Below are positions 26,428 to 34,449 of a DNA stretch of 64,000 nt, one piece after another. Below the pieces are notes generated by a model. That model was not told the DNA's origin. It searched no databases and saw nothing but the letters and a program-made list of their open reading frames with translations. Source of the stretch: an uncultured Bacteroidales bacterium (lineage in GTDB: Bacteria; Bacteroidota; Bacteroidia; Bacteroidales; UBA932); assembly GCA_944322585.1 (NCBI GenBank), contig CALUPB010000003.1, positions 186,001-250,000 of the forward strand. The letters run 5' to 3'. The position numbers were made by a program, and so were the translations under genes. Position 1 is the stretch's first letter; each line of letters opens with the position of its first letter.

Positions 26428-27903
26428 CTACTGAACTTCCGAAGTCTGTCCGGGCCGGTCATTCTGCCTGTCCTGACGACGGTTCTGATACGGCTGTCCT
26501 CCACCGGCACCGTTCCTGTTCTGTCTGTTCCTGTCGGCATTCTGCTGATCGTTTCTTCCTCCTTCTTTCTGACCGTTTCCGGCAGGCTGTCCTGACATGT
26601 TCCGGGATTTCTGTCCGGCTGCCCCTGTCCCTCCGTTGTTCCGGTTCTGCTGGCCTTGCCTGTCGCCCTGCTGGCCTGACCGGTCCGCTGAATTCCGGGA
26701 CTTACGGTTATCTGCACCTGTCTCATTCCTGCCGTTCCGGCCAGTGCCCTGTACTTCACCTGAATTCCTCTGCTGACGGTTGTTCCTGTTGCGGTTCTTC
26801 CGCTTTTTGCGTGTCTCGTCAAACCGGGTAATACTGTCGTCCCCCACGGCGGAAATGAATTCAGGGACATTCTGTACCGGCTCCCCTTTCAGGGATTCCG
26901 GCTTCTGCCCGTTTCTGTTCATCCTGATGATTTCCCTGACCTCGGATGCCGGAAGAGGGTAAAGGTTGGCAAATGAAGTCTGGTCATAGGAAAAATACAT
27001 GACTTCCTTCAGAATATCCGTCTTCATCAGATATGCAAGGCCGTCCTCGAATTCAAGAGGATTCGCCACTTTCGGTATCCTCGACTGGGCATCCATATAG
27101 ACTGCCGTCTCATAATTAAGGCAGCATTTGAGCTTTCCGCACTGGCCGGCAAGTTTCTGGGGATTGAGGGAAAGATCCTGTATCCTCGCCGAAGCAGTGG
27201 TGATAGACTGGAAGCTCGAAATATAGTTCGAACAGCACAGCTCCCTGCCGCAGACTCCGAGACCGCCGATGAGACCGGCTTCCTGCCTCGCACCTATCTG
27301 CTTCATCTCTATCCTGATATGGAACTCCTCTGCAAATACCTTGATAAGCTGGCGGAAATCCACCCTTCCATCGGCAATATAATAGAAAATAGCCTTGGTG
27401 CCGTCTCCCTGGAATTCGACATCCCCTATCTTCATCTCGAGTTCCAGTTCGGCCGCAATCTGACGGGCACGGATCATCGTTTCATGCTCCCGTGCGATGG
27501 CTTCCTGCCATTTCTCTATGTCGAATACCTTGGCCTTGCGGTATATTTTCTTCAATTCGGCCGTAGCAGGGTCTATTTTCCTGCACCGCATCTGGCGGGC
27601 CACCACAGGACCTTCGAGAGTGACTATACCGAGATCATGGCCGGTCACCGCCTCGACTATTACCAGATCCCCCATCTTCACTGTCTGACCGGAAGCATTG
27701 ACATATATGCCCTTGCGCGTATTCTTGAAGCGCACCTCAAAATAGTCCCTGTACTGTTCCTGCTTCACTCCCGGCAGCCAGTCATAGACCTCAAGCTTGC
27801 AGCACCCCTGACGATAGTCGCACTTGAGTTCCCCTTCATCCGTTCTCTCGACGACGCACCCTCTGGAACAGTCGAATTTCCTGGTTTCGTTATCTGTGTT
27901 CAT
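26428..27903 (-). CDS. ricT: PSP1-domain protein RicT (YaaT-like) with long disordered tail
   Basis: In Bacillus RicT belongs to the RicA-RicF-RicT complex that acts on mRNA processing and signalling; in Bacteroidota its role is unclear. Residues about 1-345 are the conserved PSP1 core (DYFEVRFKNTRKGIYVNASGQTVKMGDLVIVEAVTGHDLGIVTLEG; GARQEAGLIGGLGVCGRELCCS; SLNPQKLAGQCGKLKCCLNYE) with paired cysteines that fit metal or iron-sulfur binding. The last 130 residues are a low-complexity tail of Asn, Gln, Arg and Gly. The start at 27901-27903 (MNTDNETRKFDCSRGC) is preferred; the longer frame runs into holB. It begins two bases after the holB stop, as often in the phylum. Confidence 0.87.
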   Translation of the reverse strand: MNTDNETRKFDCSRGCVVERTDEGELKCDYRQGCCKLEVYDWLPGVKQEQYRDYFEVRFKNTRKGIYVNASGQTVKMGDLVIVEAVTGHDLGIVTLEGPVVARQMRCRKIDPATAELKKIYRKAKVFDIEKWQEAIAREHETMIRARQIAAELELEMKIGDVEFQGDGTKAIFYYIADGRVDFRQLIKVFAEEFHIRIEMKQIGARQEAGLIGGLGVCGRELCCSNYISSFQSITTASARIQDLSLNPQKLAGQCGKLKCCLNYETAVYMDAQSRIPKVANPLEFEDGLAYLMKTDILKEVMYFSYDQTSFANLYPLPASEVREIIRMNRNGQKPESLKGEPVQNVPEFISAVGDDSITRFDETRKKRKNRNRNNRQQRNSGEVQGTGRNGRNETGADNRKSRNSADRSGQQGDRQGQQNRNNGGTGAAGQKSRNMSGQPAGNGQKEGGRNDQQNADRNRQNRNGAGGGQPYQNRRQDRQNDRPGQTSEVQ

Positions 27904-27905
27904 AA

Positions 27906-29036
27906 TCAAATACTTAAAAACAATCTGTCCACGAGGTCGCAAAAGACAATCCTCGCATTGACATTACGGTCTATGAGTGCAGATGCCCTGTCCAGTATAC
28001 CGGCTGCCCTGTCGCAGAATCCGTCACCGGTCCCCGCAGCAATATCCGAAAGCAGCGGCAATTCGTCTTCAGCAGCATTGGATATCTGTACCAGACCTTT
28101 ACGTATCATGAATATCTTCCGCACGCAGTCAGCGGCAAAGATACAAAATCCTTTCTGTTTTTCCCGCGAAGAAAGGGACGCCATATCCTCCCCGGCCTCA
28201 AGGGCTGCCGTCAGATCGCGCGACATCATGGCAGTCATCAGTTTACGGAATATAACGGCATATTCCCCGTGTTCCTCCTTGTCGCCGATCATGGACAGCG
28301 CAACTCCGACACTGCCCCCGGAAATGCCCGCCAGTACCTTAGCCCTGTCCGGAGACACGGAAAACCTGCTTTCCAGAATTTCCGACACCTGAGCCTTGGA
28401 CAAAGGAGGGATCCGGAAACTCTGGCATCGTGAGAAAATCGTCTGCAGCATCTTGTCCGGAGCATGGGTCACAAAAAGGAAAAGGGTCTTCTCCGGAGGT
28501 TCCTCCACTATCTTGAGCAACCTGTTCGCCGCCTCGGCATTCATCTTCTCCGGAAGCCATACGACTATGGCCCTGTAACCGTCTTCGACCGATGACAGGG
28601 ACAGTTTCGAAATCACCGACTTTGCTTCCGCCACAGCGATATTCCCGGACTTGCCTTCTATCCCGAGAGCAGAATACAGTTCACTCTCAAGAAAATACGG
28701 GTCGGCAAGCACTAAATCCCGCCAATATTCCATATACGTGTCGGAAACCGGTTTCTCGGAAGCGCTGACCTTGGAACCTGTATTGACCGGGAAAACGAAG
28801 TGGAGGTCCGGATGGATCAGACGCGATATTTTCCGGCAGGAAGGACATTCACCGCAGGAATCACCGTCATGCCTGTCCTGACAGTTCAGATACTGGAAAT
28901 ATGCAAGGACCAACGGGAGAGCCCCGCAGCCCTCATTTTCATAGAACAGCATTGCATGTGCCACTCTGCCGCTGTCGGCCATACCGGTCAGCGCCCGTCT
29001 GATATCTTCATTGCCAGGTATATCCGCAAATCTCAT
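27906..29036 (-). CDS. holB: DNA polymerase III subunit delta'
   Basis: Part of the clamp loader that puts the sliding clamp on DNA. 376 residues. Seen: MRFADIPGNEDIRRALTGM, VAHAMLFYENEGCGALPLVLAYFQYLNC with a degenerate, non-hydrolysing nucleotide loop as is normal in delta', a zinc-binding set of cysteines (CQDRHDGDSCGECPSC, residues about 51-67), NRLLKIVEEPPEKTLFLFVT and the arginine-finger motif IFSRCQSF. A C-terminal collar domain follows. It heads the holB-ricT-trmB set on the minus strand. No promoter match is convincing in the 80 bases between it and the polyprenyl synthetase gene. Confidence 0.92.
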   Translation of the reverse strand: MRFADIPGNEDIRRALTGMADSGRVAHAMLFYENEGCGALPLVLAYFQYLNCQDRHDGDSCGECPSCRKISRLIHPDLHFVFPVNTGSKVSASEKPVSDTYMEYWRDLVLADPYFLESELYSALGIEGKSGNIAVAEAKSVISKLSLSSVEDGYRAIVVWLPEKMNAEAANRLLKIVEEPPEKTLFLFVTHAPDKMLQTIFSRCQSFRIPPLSKAQVSEILESRFSVSPDRAKVLAGISGGSVGVALSMIGDKEEHGEYAVIFRKLMTAMMSRDLTAALEAGEDMASLSSREKQKGFCIFAADCVRKIFMIRKGLVQISNAAEDELPLLSDIAAGTGDGFCDRAAGILDRASALIDRNVNARIVFCDLVDRLFLSI

Positions 29037-29116
29037 CTACCGAAAATCTTCTTTACATCCCAAGTCCCGCAAGTACACTATCTTTTCTGTTCCCTCATTT
29101 CCACGAAATCACAGCG

Positions 29117-30106
29117 TCAGGAAAGCCTCTCCCCCACATAGCATGCAAGCTCAGACAGGAAATCCCTTTCTTCAGTCCCGGGAAGCAGGCCGAGAGCGGC
29201 TCTGGCCTCTGCAAGATACTCCTGGAGCCTGGACGCAGCATATTCGATGCCCCCCTCCGACCTGACAAACGCTATAATCTCATCCCTGTATTCGGGATGA
29301 GCCCCTATATCCATCACCTTAGACCTTATCTCCGCCGCCCTCCCGTCAGCTACATTGGAAATAGCCCCAAGCAGAGGAAGGGTCATCTTCTGCTCCATTA
29401 TGTCCACCCCGACCGGTTTGCCCACCATGGATGACGAAGGCAGATAATCGAATATGTCATCCTTGATCTGGAACGCCATCCCGAGGCTGACGGCATACCT
29501 GCACACGGCTTCCTCGACCTCGGCCGAAGCGCCTACTGATATGGCGGCCGACAAGGCACTTGCCTCAAAGAGGGAAGCGGTTTTGTTGAATATTATCTTA
29601 AGGTAATCTTTCTCGTCCGTATCTCCCGTGCCTGCTTTCTGCAGCTGGAGCATCTCCCCCTCCGCAAGATCGCTCAGAGTCCTGGAAAAAATGCGTATTA
29701 CCCTGTTGTCAAGAGGAGAGCCGCAGCAAAGTATGCTCTCCATGGCCTTGACAAGCCAGAAATCCCCTACCAATACAGACACCGAAGGCCCCATAACGGA
29801 ACGGATTGTCGGGACACCGCGCCTCTGGTCGCTGCTGTCCGCCACGTCGTCATGCAGCAATGTGGCATTATGCAGAAGTTCCGCGGCCGCTGCATAGCTG
29901 ACACTGGCCTCCGTCAAAGTACCTCCGGAACATGCCCTCGCAATCAGGACTGCAAGAAGAGGTCTGAGCTGCTTGCCGGAATGTCCGAGAATCCTCGCAT
30001 TGGTAGTATTGAGGATTTCTATATCGCTTTTCAACAACCCGGATATTCTGGCCTGAACCCTTTCCCAGTCCCCGCCCAGGAATTTCTTTACCGCATCAAG
30101 CTCCAT
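29117..30106 (-). CDS. Polyprenyl diphosphate synthase (trans, long-chain)
   Basis: Adds isopentenyl diphosphate units in all-trans form, most likely to make the side chain of menaquinone. 329 residues with the two aspartate-rich motifs of the family: LLHDDVADSSDQRRGVPT (near residue 85) and FQIKDDIFDY (near residue 215), plus GKQLRPLL at the N terminus. The five residues before the first Asp motif (NATLLHDD, small side chains) point to a long-chain product. The gene begins at once after the stop codon of the beta-barrel gene (TAA then ATG), giving translational coupling with trxA and that gene. Known names are ispB or hepT; chain length cannot be told. Confidence 0.9.
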   Translation of the reverse strand: MELDAVKKFLGGDWERVQARISGLLKSDIEILNTTNARILGHSGKQLRPLLAVLIARACSGGTLTEASVSYAAAAELLHNATLLHDDVADSSDQRRGVPTIRSVMGPSVSVLVGDFWLVKAMESILCCGSPLDNRVIRIFSRTLSDLAEGEMLQLQKAGTGDTDEKDYLKIIFNKTASLFEASALSAAISVGASAEVEEAVCRYAVSLGMAFQIKDDIFDYLPSSSMVGKPVGVDIMEQKMTLPLLGAISNVADGRAAEIRSKVMDIGAHPEYRDEIIAFVRSEGGIEYAASRLQEYLAEARAALGLLPGTEERDFLSELACYVGERLS

Positions 30107-30766
30107 TTATTTGCCGCCTCCGAAAAGAAATGCCAGAGACAATGTGATACCCCTGAAGTTGCTTGCAGAGAAAGCCTGCCTTACATATGGGCCGAAACCG
30201 TCCTGCATGTCTTCCGCGGCATCTGCCAGAGAACCGAAACTCCAGTTATACCTTCCGATGACCTGGAAACGCCACAGTTCCAGACCGATACCTACACCGA
30301 GACCGTACTCGAACCTGTTAAGTCCTGTCCATGAATTGGTCTGAGAGGAAAGTCCCGCCCCTGAAAGCTGGTTGTTGAGGGCATATCCGATATACGGAGT
30401 GACATCAAGGAACGGTCTGAAGACCAGCAGATCCGGCCCCCACTGCAAAGAGACGGGAAGCTCGACGAACCCCATCCTTATATTGAAGTCGCTGACCTGT
30501 CCCGGGTCTCCGGCCTGAGGGACATTGAGCTTTGCTCCCTTGACATGATACACCAATGACGGCTGTACGGAGAATCCCAACGGCAGATCCAGTTTGTATG
30601 TAAGTCCGGCATGCCACTGGGTCATCGATGCCCTGTTGATCTCCTTGAACTTGGATGTGGAGAAAGTCATTCCTCCTATGACTCCGTAACGGCTCTGGGC
30701 CACGGAAGACAATGCCCCTGCCATCATCATGACGGAAGCGAGCATGATCACAAGATACTTTTTCAT
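30107..30766 (-). CDS. Outer membrane beta-barrel protein (PorT-like family)
   Basis: A 219-residue exported protein. From the ATG at 30764-30766 it has a clear signal peptide (KKYLVIMLASVMMMAGALSSVAQS), then alternating hydrophobic beta-strands such as YGVIGGMTFSTSKFKE and LGFSVQPSLVYHVKGAKL, finishing GITLSLAFLFGGGK as outer membrane barrels of the PorT/OmpW-like class do. A longer frame (to 30910) only adds sequence overlapping trxA. It sits between trxA and the polyprenyl synthetase gene with gaps of two bases and none, so all three are one operon. Function unknown. Confidence 0.8.
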   Translation of the reverse strand: MKKYLVIMLASVMMMAGALSSVAQSRYGVIGGMTFSTSKFKEINRASMTQWHAGLTYKLDLPLGFSVQPSLVYHVKGAKLNVPQAGDPGQVSDFNIRMGFVELPVSLQWGPDLLVFRPFLDVTPYIGYALNNQLSGAGLSSQTNSWTGLNRFEYGLGVGIGLELWRFQVIGRYNWSFGSLADAAEDMQDGFGPYVRQAFSASNFRGITLSLAFLFGGGK

Positions 30767-30768
30767 GG

Positions 30769-31086
30769 CTACCTGAGTAAAGAGTCCAACTTTCCTGCTA
30801 TCTCCGTCTTGGGAGCAGCGCCTACCATCCTGTCCACGACCTCTCCGTTTCTGAAGAAAAGCAGGGTTGGGATATTCCTTATGCCGTATTTCACAGGCAT
30901 TTCCCTGCATTCATCCACATTGCACTTGCCTATTACAACCTTGCCTTCATACTCCGCAGCAAGCTCTTCCACCACAGGAGCTATCGCCCGGCAAGGGCCG
31001 CACCATGAAGCCCAGAAATCCACCATTACAGGCTTGCCTCCTCCTATTATTTCAGCGAAATTCGCATCTGTTACAATCTTTTCCAT
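30769..31086 (-). CDS. trxA: Thioredoxin
   Basis: Cytoplasmic disulfide reductase of 105 residues with the active site WASWCGPCRAIAPV near residue 30 and the cis-proline loop GIRNIPTLLFFRNGE near 75. No signal peptide. Standard length. Its own -7 element (TATATTTG, 31113-31120) lies 26 bases before the ATG, and the following beta-barrel gene begins two bases after its stop. Confidence 0.95.
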   Translation of the reverse strand: MEKIVTDANFAEIIGGGKPVMVDFWASWCGPCRAIAPVVEELAAEYEGKVVIGKCNVDECREMPVKYGIRNIPTLLFFRNGEVVDRMVGAAPKTEIAGKLDSLLR

Positions 31087-31112
31087 AAGCAGTCAATTAA
31101 AATTACAGTTTA

Positions 31113-31120
31113 CAAATATA
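31113..31120 (-). promoter_or_regulatory. -7 promoter element of trxA
   Basis: TATATTTG on the minus strand fits TAnnTTTG. No TTTG is seen at the -33 distance. Confidence 0.5.
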
Positions 31121-31237
31121 ACATTTCCGCCGGAAATTTTTCTGTCCGGGAGAAAATTTCTCCCGCAATCAGGTTCGGGAAACCTGTACGAAAGACAAAA
31201 TTCAGGCGATTCCCAAGCCGGAACCATATAACCGACT

Positions 31238-32011
31238 CTATATCAGACCGAAATGTTCCAAAGCTACCGTAACACCTTCTTCGTCCACGGAAGAAGTGAC
31301 ATAGTCCGCATGAGACTTGACCTCATCGGAGGAATTCCCCATGGCCACACCGATCCCGGCATATTCCAGCATGGAAACATCATTGCCCCCGTCCCCGAAA
31401 GCGATTGTCTCTTCCTTCCTTATACCGAGATACCTGACAGCCTCATCAAGACCTACCGCCTTGGAACTGCCCTCCGGGACGATATCCAGAAAGGCGGGAT
31501 GCCATCTGGTAGCGACCGCCTTTTTCATATACGGCGCGAGAATCCTCTGGAAAAGCTCTTCTGACATAATCGGAGTATACTGGTAGACCGGACCTTCGGC
31601 AATTTCCGTCAAATCGACTGGAGGAAGGGGCGATATCGCCAGGGTAGCCATCACCTGCATGGCCGTATCATCCAGTCTGCTCATACAAACGCCGTTCTCG
31701 AGGTAGGTCACGCACGGGACGGCATTGTCCTGAAGGATACGTGCTATCGTCATGGATTCCTCTTTGTCCATCGGATGGCTGAATATCGTCTTTCCCCCTA
31801 TCTGGACCAGGGAACCGTTCATGCTCACATATCCATCGAACGGATAATCCCGGAGGTTGTCCATAAGCGCCACAGGACGTCCGCTCGATATGAAGACCTT
31901 TATGCCGGCTTCCTTGAGCCTGTCAAGGCTGCGCAGGGACGTCTCGGATATGACATGTGTCTTGAAACTGACCAAAGTCCCGTCGATGTCGAAAAATGCA
32001 GCACGTATCAT
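31238..32011 (-). CDS. HAD-superfamily phosphatase, Cof type
   Basis: Cytoplasmic hydrolase of the Cof/YbiV subfamily, which removes phosphate from sugar phosphates, FMN or pyridoxal phosphate. 257 residues. Motifs in order: AAFFDIDGTLVS (nucleophile Asp 8 and acid/base Asp 10), VFISSGRP (motif II), and KAVGLDEAVRYLG with FGDGGNDVSMLEYAGIGVAMGNSSDEVK (motifs III and IV, metal-binding Asp). The C2-type cap lies between. The start codon overlaps the lgt stop (ATGA at 32008-32011), so it is translationally coupled to lgt. Substrate unknown. Confidence 0.9.
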   Translation of the reverse strand: MIRAAFFDIDGTLVSFKTHVISETSLRSLDRLKEAGIKVFISSGRPVALMDNLRDYPFDGYVSMNGSLVQIGGKTIFSHPMDKEESMTIARILQDNAVPCVTYLENGVCMSRLDDTAMQVMATLAISPLPPVDLTEIAEGPVYQYTPIMSEELFQRILAPYMKKAVATRWHPAFLDIVPEGSSKAVGLDEAVRYLGIRKEETIAFGDGGNDVSMLEYAGIGVAMGNSSDEVKSHADYVTSSVDEEGVTVALEHFGLI

Positions 32012-32961
32012 ATACTGCCTCCCGACTGTCTGACATTGTCTGAAGTCCTGCCGACTGTTTCTGGATTGCCGTCTTCACCGGTCCGGGATACGCTGTGCGC
32101 ATAATGGGTAGGCTGCGGCTTATGTTTCTCCGGATAAACTATCATGGCAGGCATGTCTTTCACCCGCGCATATACCAGCAGGACTATGCCGACAATGATG
32201 AACGGTATGCTGAGCAGCTGCCCCATGTTCAGGACCATATTCTCTTCGAAACCGACCTGCGGCTCCTTGATGAACTCTATCAGGAAACGCATCCCGAACA
32301 GGACTATAAAGAAAATGCCTATGAATGTCCCTCTCCTGACTTTTTCAAGTCTGTACCTGTACATCCACATCAATGCAAGCCCGAGCAGCAGATAGCTCAG
32401 CGCCTCGTACAGCTGGGTGGGATGATGCGGAAGCGTCTCACCGTTCCGAAGGAAGACAAAACCCCACGGAAGGTCGGTCACATCCCCGTAAATCTCGGAA
32501 TTGAAAAGGTTCCCGAGGCGTATGAACATTCCCGCAAAGCACACAGGGATACAGAGATGGTCGAGAATCCAGAGAAAATCGAAATTGTATTTCTTCCCGT
32601 AATGATGGGCGAACCACCACATCGCCAGTATCAGGGCGATTGTCCCTCCGTGACTTGCAAGCCCGCCTTTCCACGGCATGAATATCTCCCAGAAGCCTTT
32701 CCAGCTGCCGAAATAATAGTCCGGCTGATAGAAGATGCAGTGCCCGAGCCTTGCTCCGACGATAGTACCTATAAGAAGGGTATACAACAGAGGGTCGAGG
32801 AGCTTCAACGGAACGCCTTCCCTCTTGAAGAACCATTTGAATATGAACCATCCGAGAACGAACCCGGATACGAACAGTATGGAATACCACCTGATGGAGA
32901 CGGATCCTATATGGAATATTTCCGGATTGACATTCCAGTTTACAAACAGAAAATCAAGCAT
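32008..32961 (-). CDS. lgt: Prolipoprotein diacylglyceryl transferase
   Basis: First enzyme of lipoprotein maturation: moves diacylglycerol from phosphatidylglycerol to the lipobox cysteine at the outer face of the inner membrane. 317 residues with about seven membrane helices. Signature regions: SIRWYSILFVSGF, GARLGHCIFYQPDYY, LASHGGTIALILAMW (the conserved HGG, near residue 103), FIRLGNLFNSEIYGDVTDLPW (the N-E-Y/G motif) and HPTQLYEAL. The last 40 residues after PAMIVYPEK are a hydrophilic tail not usual in the family. Coupled to the HAD phosphatase gene by an ATGA overlap. Confidence 0.94.
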   Translation of the reverse strand: MLDFLFVNWNVNPEIFHIGSVSIRWYSILFVSGFVLGWFIFKWFFKREGVPLKLLDPLLYTLLIGTIVGARLGHCIFYQPDYYFGSWKGFWEIFMPWKGGLASHGGTIALILAMWWFAHHYGKKYNFDFLWILDHLCIPVCFAGMFIRLGNLFNSEIYGDVTDLPWGFVFLRNGETLPHHPTQLYEALSYLLLGLALMWMYRYRLEKVRRGTFIGIFFIVLFGMRFLIEFIKEPQVGFEENMVLNMGQLLSIPFIIVGIVLLVYARVKDMPAMIVYPEKHKPQPTHYAHSVSRTGEDGNPETVGRTSDNVRQSGGSI

Positions 32962-33063
32962 TGTCTTTCAGTAGTTTACATTTATATCCATCTGCGGTGC
33001 ACCACAGCGGAACCGCATCATGTACATTGAGGCATCCAGCCAGGAGCACCGTTTCACAGCCTG

Positions 33064-33071
33064 CAAAGGTA
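33064..33071 (-). promoter_or_regulatory. -7 promoter element of lgt
   Basis: TACCTTTG on the minus strand fits TAnnTTTG; it lies about 100 bases before the lgt ATG, and the -33 element is not clear. The remaining sequence from 32962 to 33063 shows no gene. Confidence 0.4.
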
Positions 33072-33167
33072 CTGAAATTTTTCCGTATCTTCATCGGACA
33101 TATACTTAAAAGCAGGCTGTTCCTCAGAGTTTAAGAAGCCATACAGCTTCTAAGGAACGGACATAAA

Positions 33168-33229
33168 ACAGGAAAGGGATGAATTCTAAGTCAAATCCAA
33201 ATTTTCAGATTAAACTTAGAATTCATCCC
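33168..33229 (-). terminator. Long perfect inverted repeat, probable terminator of the phosphoesterase gene
   Basis: Sixteen bases (33176-33191) are exactly inverted at 33214-33229 around a 22-base spacer; the arms include GAATTC. On the minus strand the hairpin begins about 40 bases after the stop codon of the upstream gene and is followed by TTTCCTGTTTTATG, weakly T-rich. It separates the Sus-type locus from lgt. The stem is longer than most terminators, so a mobile-element origin is possible. Confidence 0.55.
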
Positions 33230-33268
33230 GGAAGGTCAGGATTTACGGGATATCAGGGTATATGCAAG

Positions 33269-34228
33269 TCATTCATAGGAACCGAGGAAGAGGACCGGCC
33301 AGTGGTCGGAAATGAACTTGACCCCGTAGTCTTCCGTCACCACGTCATACTGCTCCGGAGAGAGATTGCCACCATAGAAGATATGGTCGACAATGGAGAC
33401 TCCGGCATCGGTGAAATTGTTGAAAGTATTCTGCGACGGCTCCGTGACCGGAGACTGTGTACGGGCATCGTCCATCGCAAGACGGACGGCGGAAAGTTCG
33501 GACGAATTGAGATCCGTATTGAAATCCCCGGTCAGTATTACCGGCATCGGGGCTCCCTTCAGATCTCCGTCTATTCCCGTCAGTTCATGTATCTGCTCCA
33601 CTATCAGACTGCTCGACCTTGTCCTCGCATAGCTGCTGACATTGTCATAATGTGTCGCGAAAAACCAGACGGTCTCTCCCGGATGCCATGTATCCTCTGT
33701 TTCTATCCATACTACAGTCCTCGGGAAGCGGCTGTTCCATGAAGAATAGGACCACCCGTCATCGTTCAGCTCAGGGCACTGGTCGTGCGGGTCCGCAAGC
33801 CAGAAAAAGCCTTTGTCCTTCAATGTGAAACGGTCCTTACGGTAAAGGACGAAGACTCCTTCGTCATCCGCCTCCGGAAGCTCCCCGCCGAACTTTCCGA
33901 CTCCGTAATATCCGAAACATTCATCCAGATTCTCCACGATATACTGTCCCTGGACCTGGCAGACCTCCTGCATGGCCAGGAAGTCCGGCTTTTCTGTATT
34001 GATGAACTTCATCACCGCTTCCCTGCGCATTGCCCAGGAATATGTGTCGGTGGTATTGTAGTACCGGATATTGAAAGAGCCTGACAGGATAGTGTTCTCA
34101 TCCCTTTCGACAGGGACAGTCTCCTCTCCGCCGCCATCCGGGACCGGCACCCTGTTGATGACAGGCTCCGCCTGGCATGAAAGCACGGCAGCACACACTA
34201 CCCACAAACACAACAATTTTATTTTCAT
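33269..34228 (-). CDS. Endonuclease/exonuclease/phosphatase-family lipoprotein
   Basis: A 319-residue exported hydrolase. The signal peptide ends in the lipobox VLSCQAE (Cys 18), so the protein is probably anchored in the outer membrane. The catalytic domain has the family motifs SGSFNIRYYN, DFLAMQEVCQ (metal-binding Glu), FFATHYDNVS, VILTGDFNTDLNSSE (Asp/Asn) and the C-terminal SDHWPV with its histidine. Relatives include DNase I, sphingomyelinase and inositol phosphatases; most Bacteroidota members of this secreted group have no assigned substrate. It is the last gene of the sigma-controlled SusCD locus, 221 bases after the PKD lipoprotein gene. Confidence 0.87.
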   Translation of the reverse strand: MKIKLLCLWVVCAAVLSCQAEPVINRVPVPDGGGEETVPVERDENTILSGSFNIRYYNTTDTYSWAMRREAVMKFINTEKPDFLAMQEVCQVQGQYIVENLDECFGYYGVGKFGGELPEADDEGVFVLYRKDRFTLKDKGFFWLADPHDQCPELNDDGWSYSSWNSRFPRTVVWIETEDTWHPGETVWFFATHYDNVSSYARTRSSSLIVEQIHELTGIDGDLKGAPMPVILTGDFNTDLNSSELSAVRLAMDDARTQSPVTEPSQNTFNNFTDAGVSIVDHIFYGGNLSPEQYDVVTEDYGVKFISDHWPVLFLGSYE

Positions 34229-34286
34229 TGTTTTATCATATTAAATTAAAGACTATCCGCATTATTACCCCTAAAAGGGAGCAGGT

Positions 34287-34411
34287 CGTAAATGTTCGGC
34301 CGGCGTGGCCGCCCGTGGCCTCGTGAACGGTTCATGAGAATGTCCGGTGGACATCCGGAAGTGAGCAGCCACCGTAGGCGTGGGAGGGATTTACCGGTCC
34401 GAACTTTTACG
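34287..34411. repeat. Long imperfect palindrome between the PKD lipoprotein and phosphoesterase genes
   Basis: CGTAAATGTTCGGCCGG at 34287-34303 is matched by the inverse at 34394-34411 with one substitution and one extra base. Inside, TGTCC/GGACA, GTGGC/GCCAC and GTGAAC/GTTCAT pairs suggest a rod-like fold on the minus-strand message. No gene fits the 221-base gap. It may stabilise or separate the two coding parts of the transcript, or be a dispersed intergenic repeat. Confidence 0.5.
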
Positions 34412-34449
34412 GTCTGGTTATCCAAAGGGTATTCTTGCGGATAATCATT

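Noticed and set aside
34229-34449. tRNA gene or small protein in the gap before the phosphoesterase gene
   Set aside because: No cloverleaf with the GTTC-type T-loop could be drawn, and no open frame has a plausible start; the stems fit the palindrome better.
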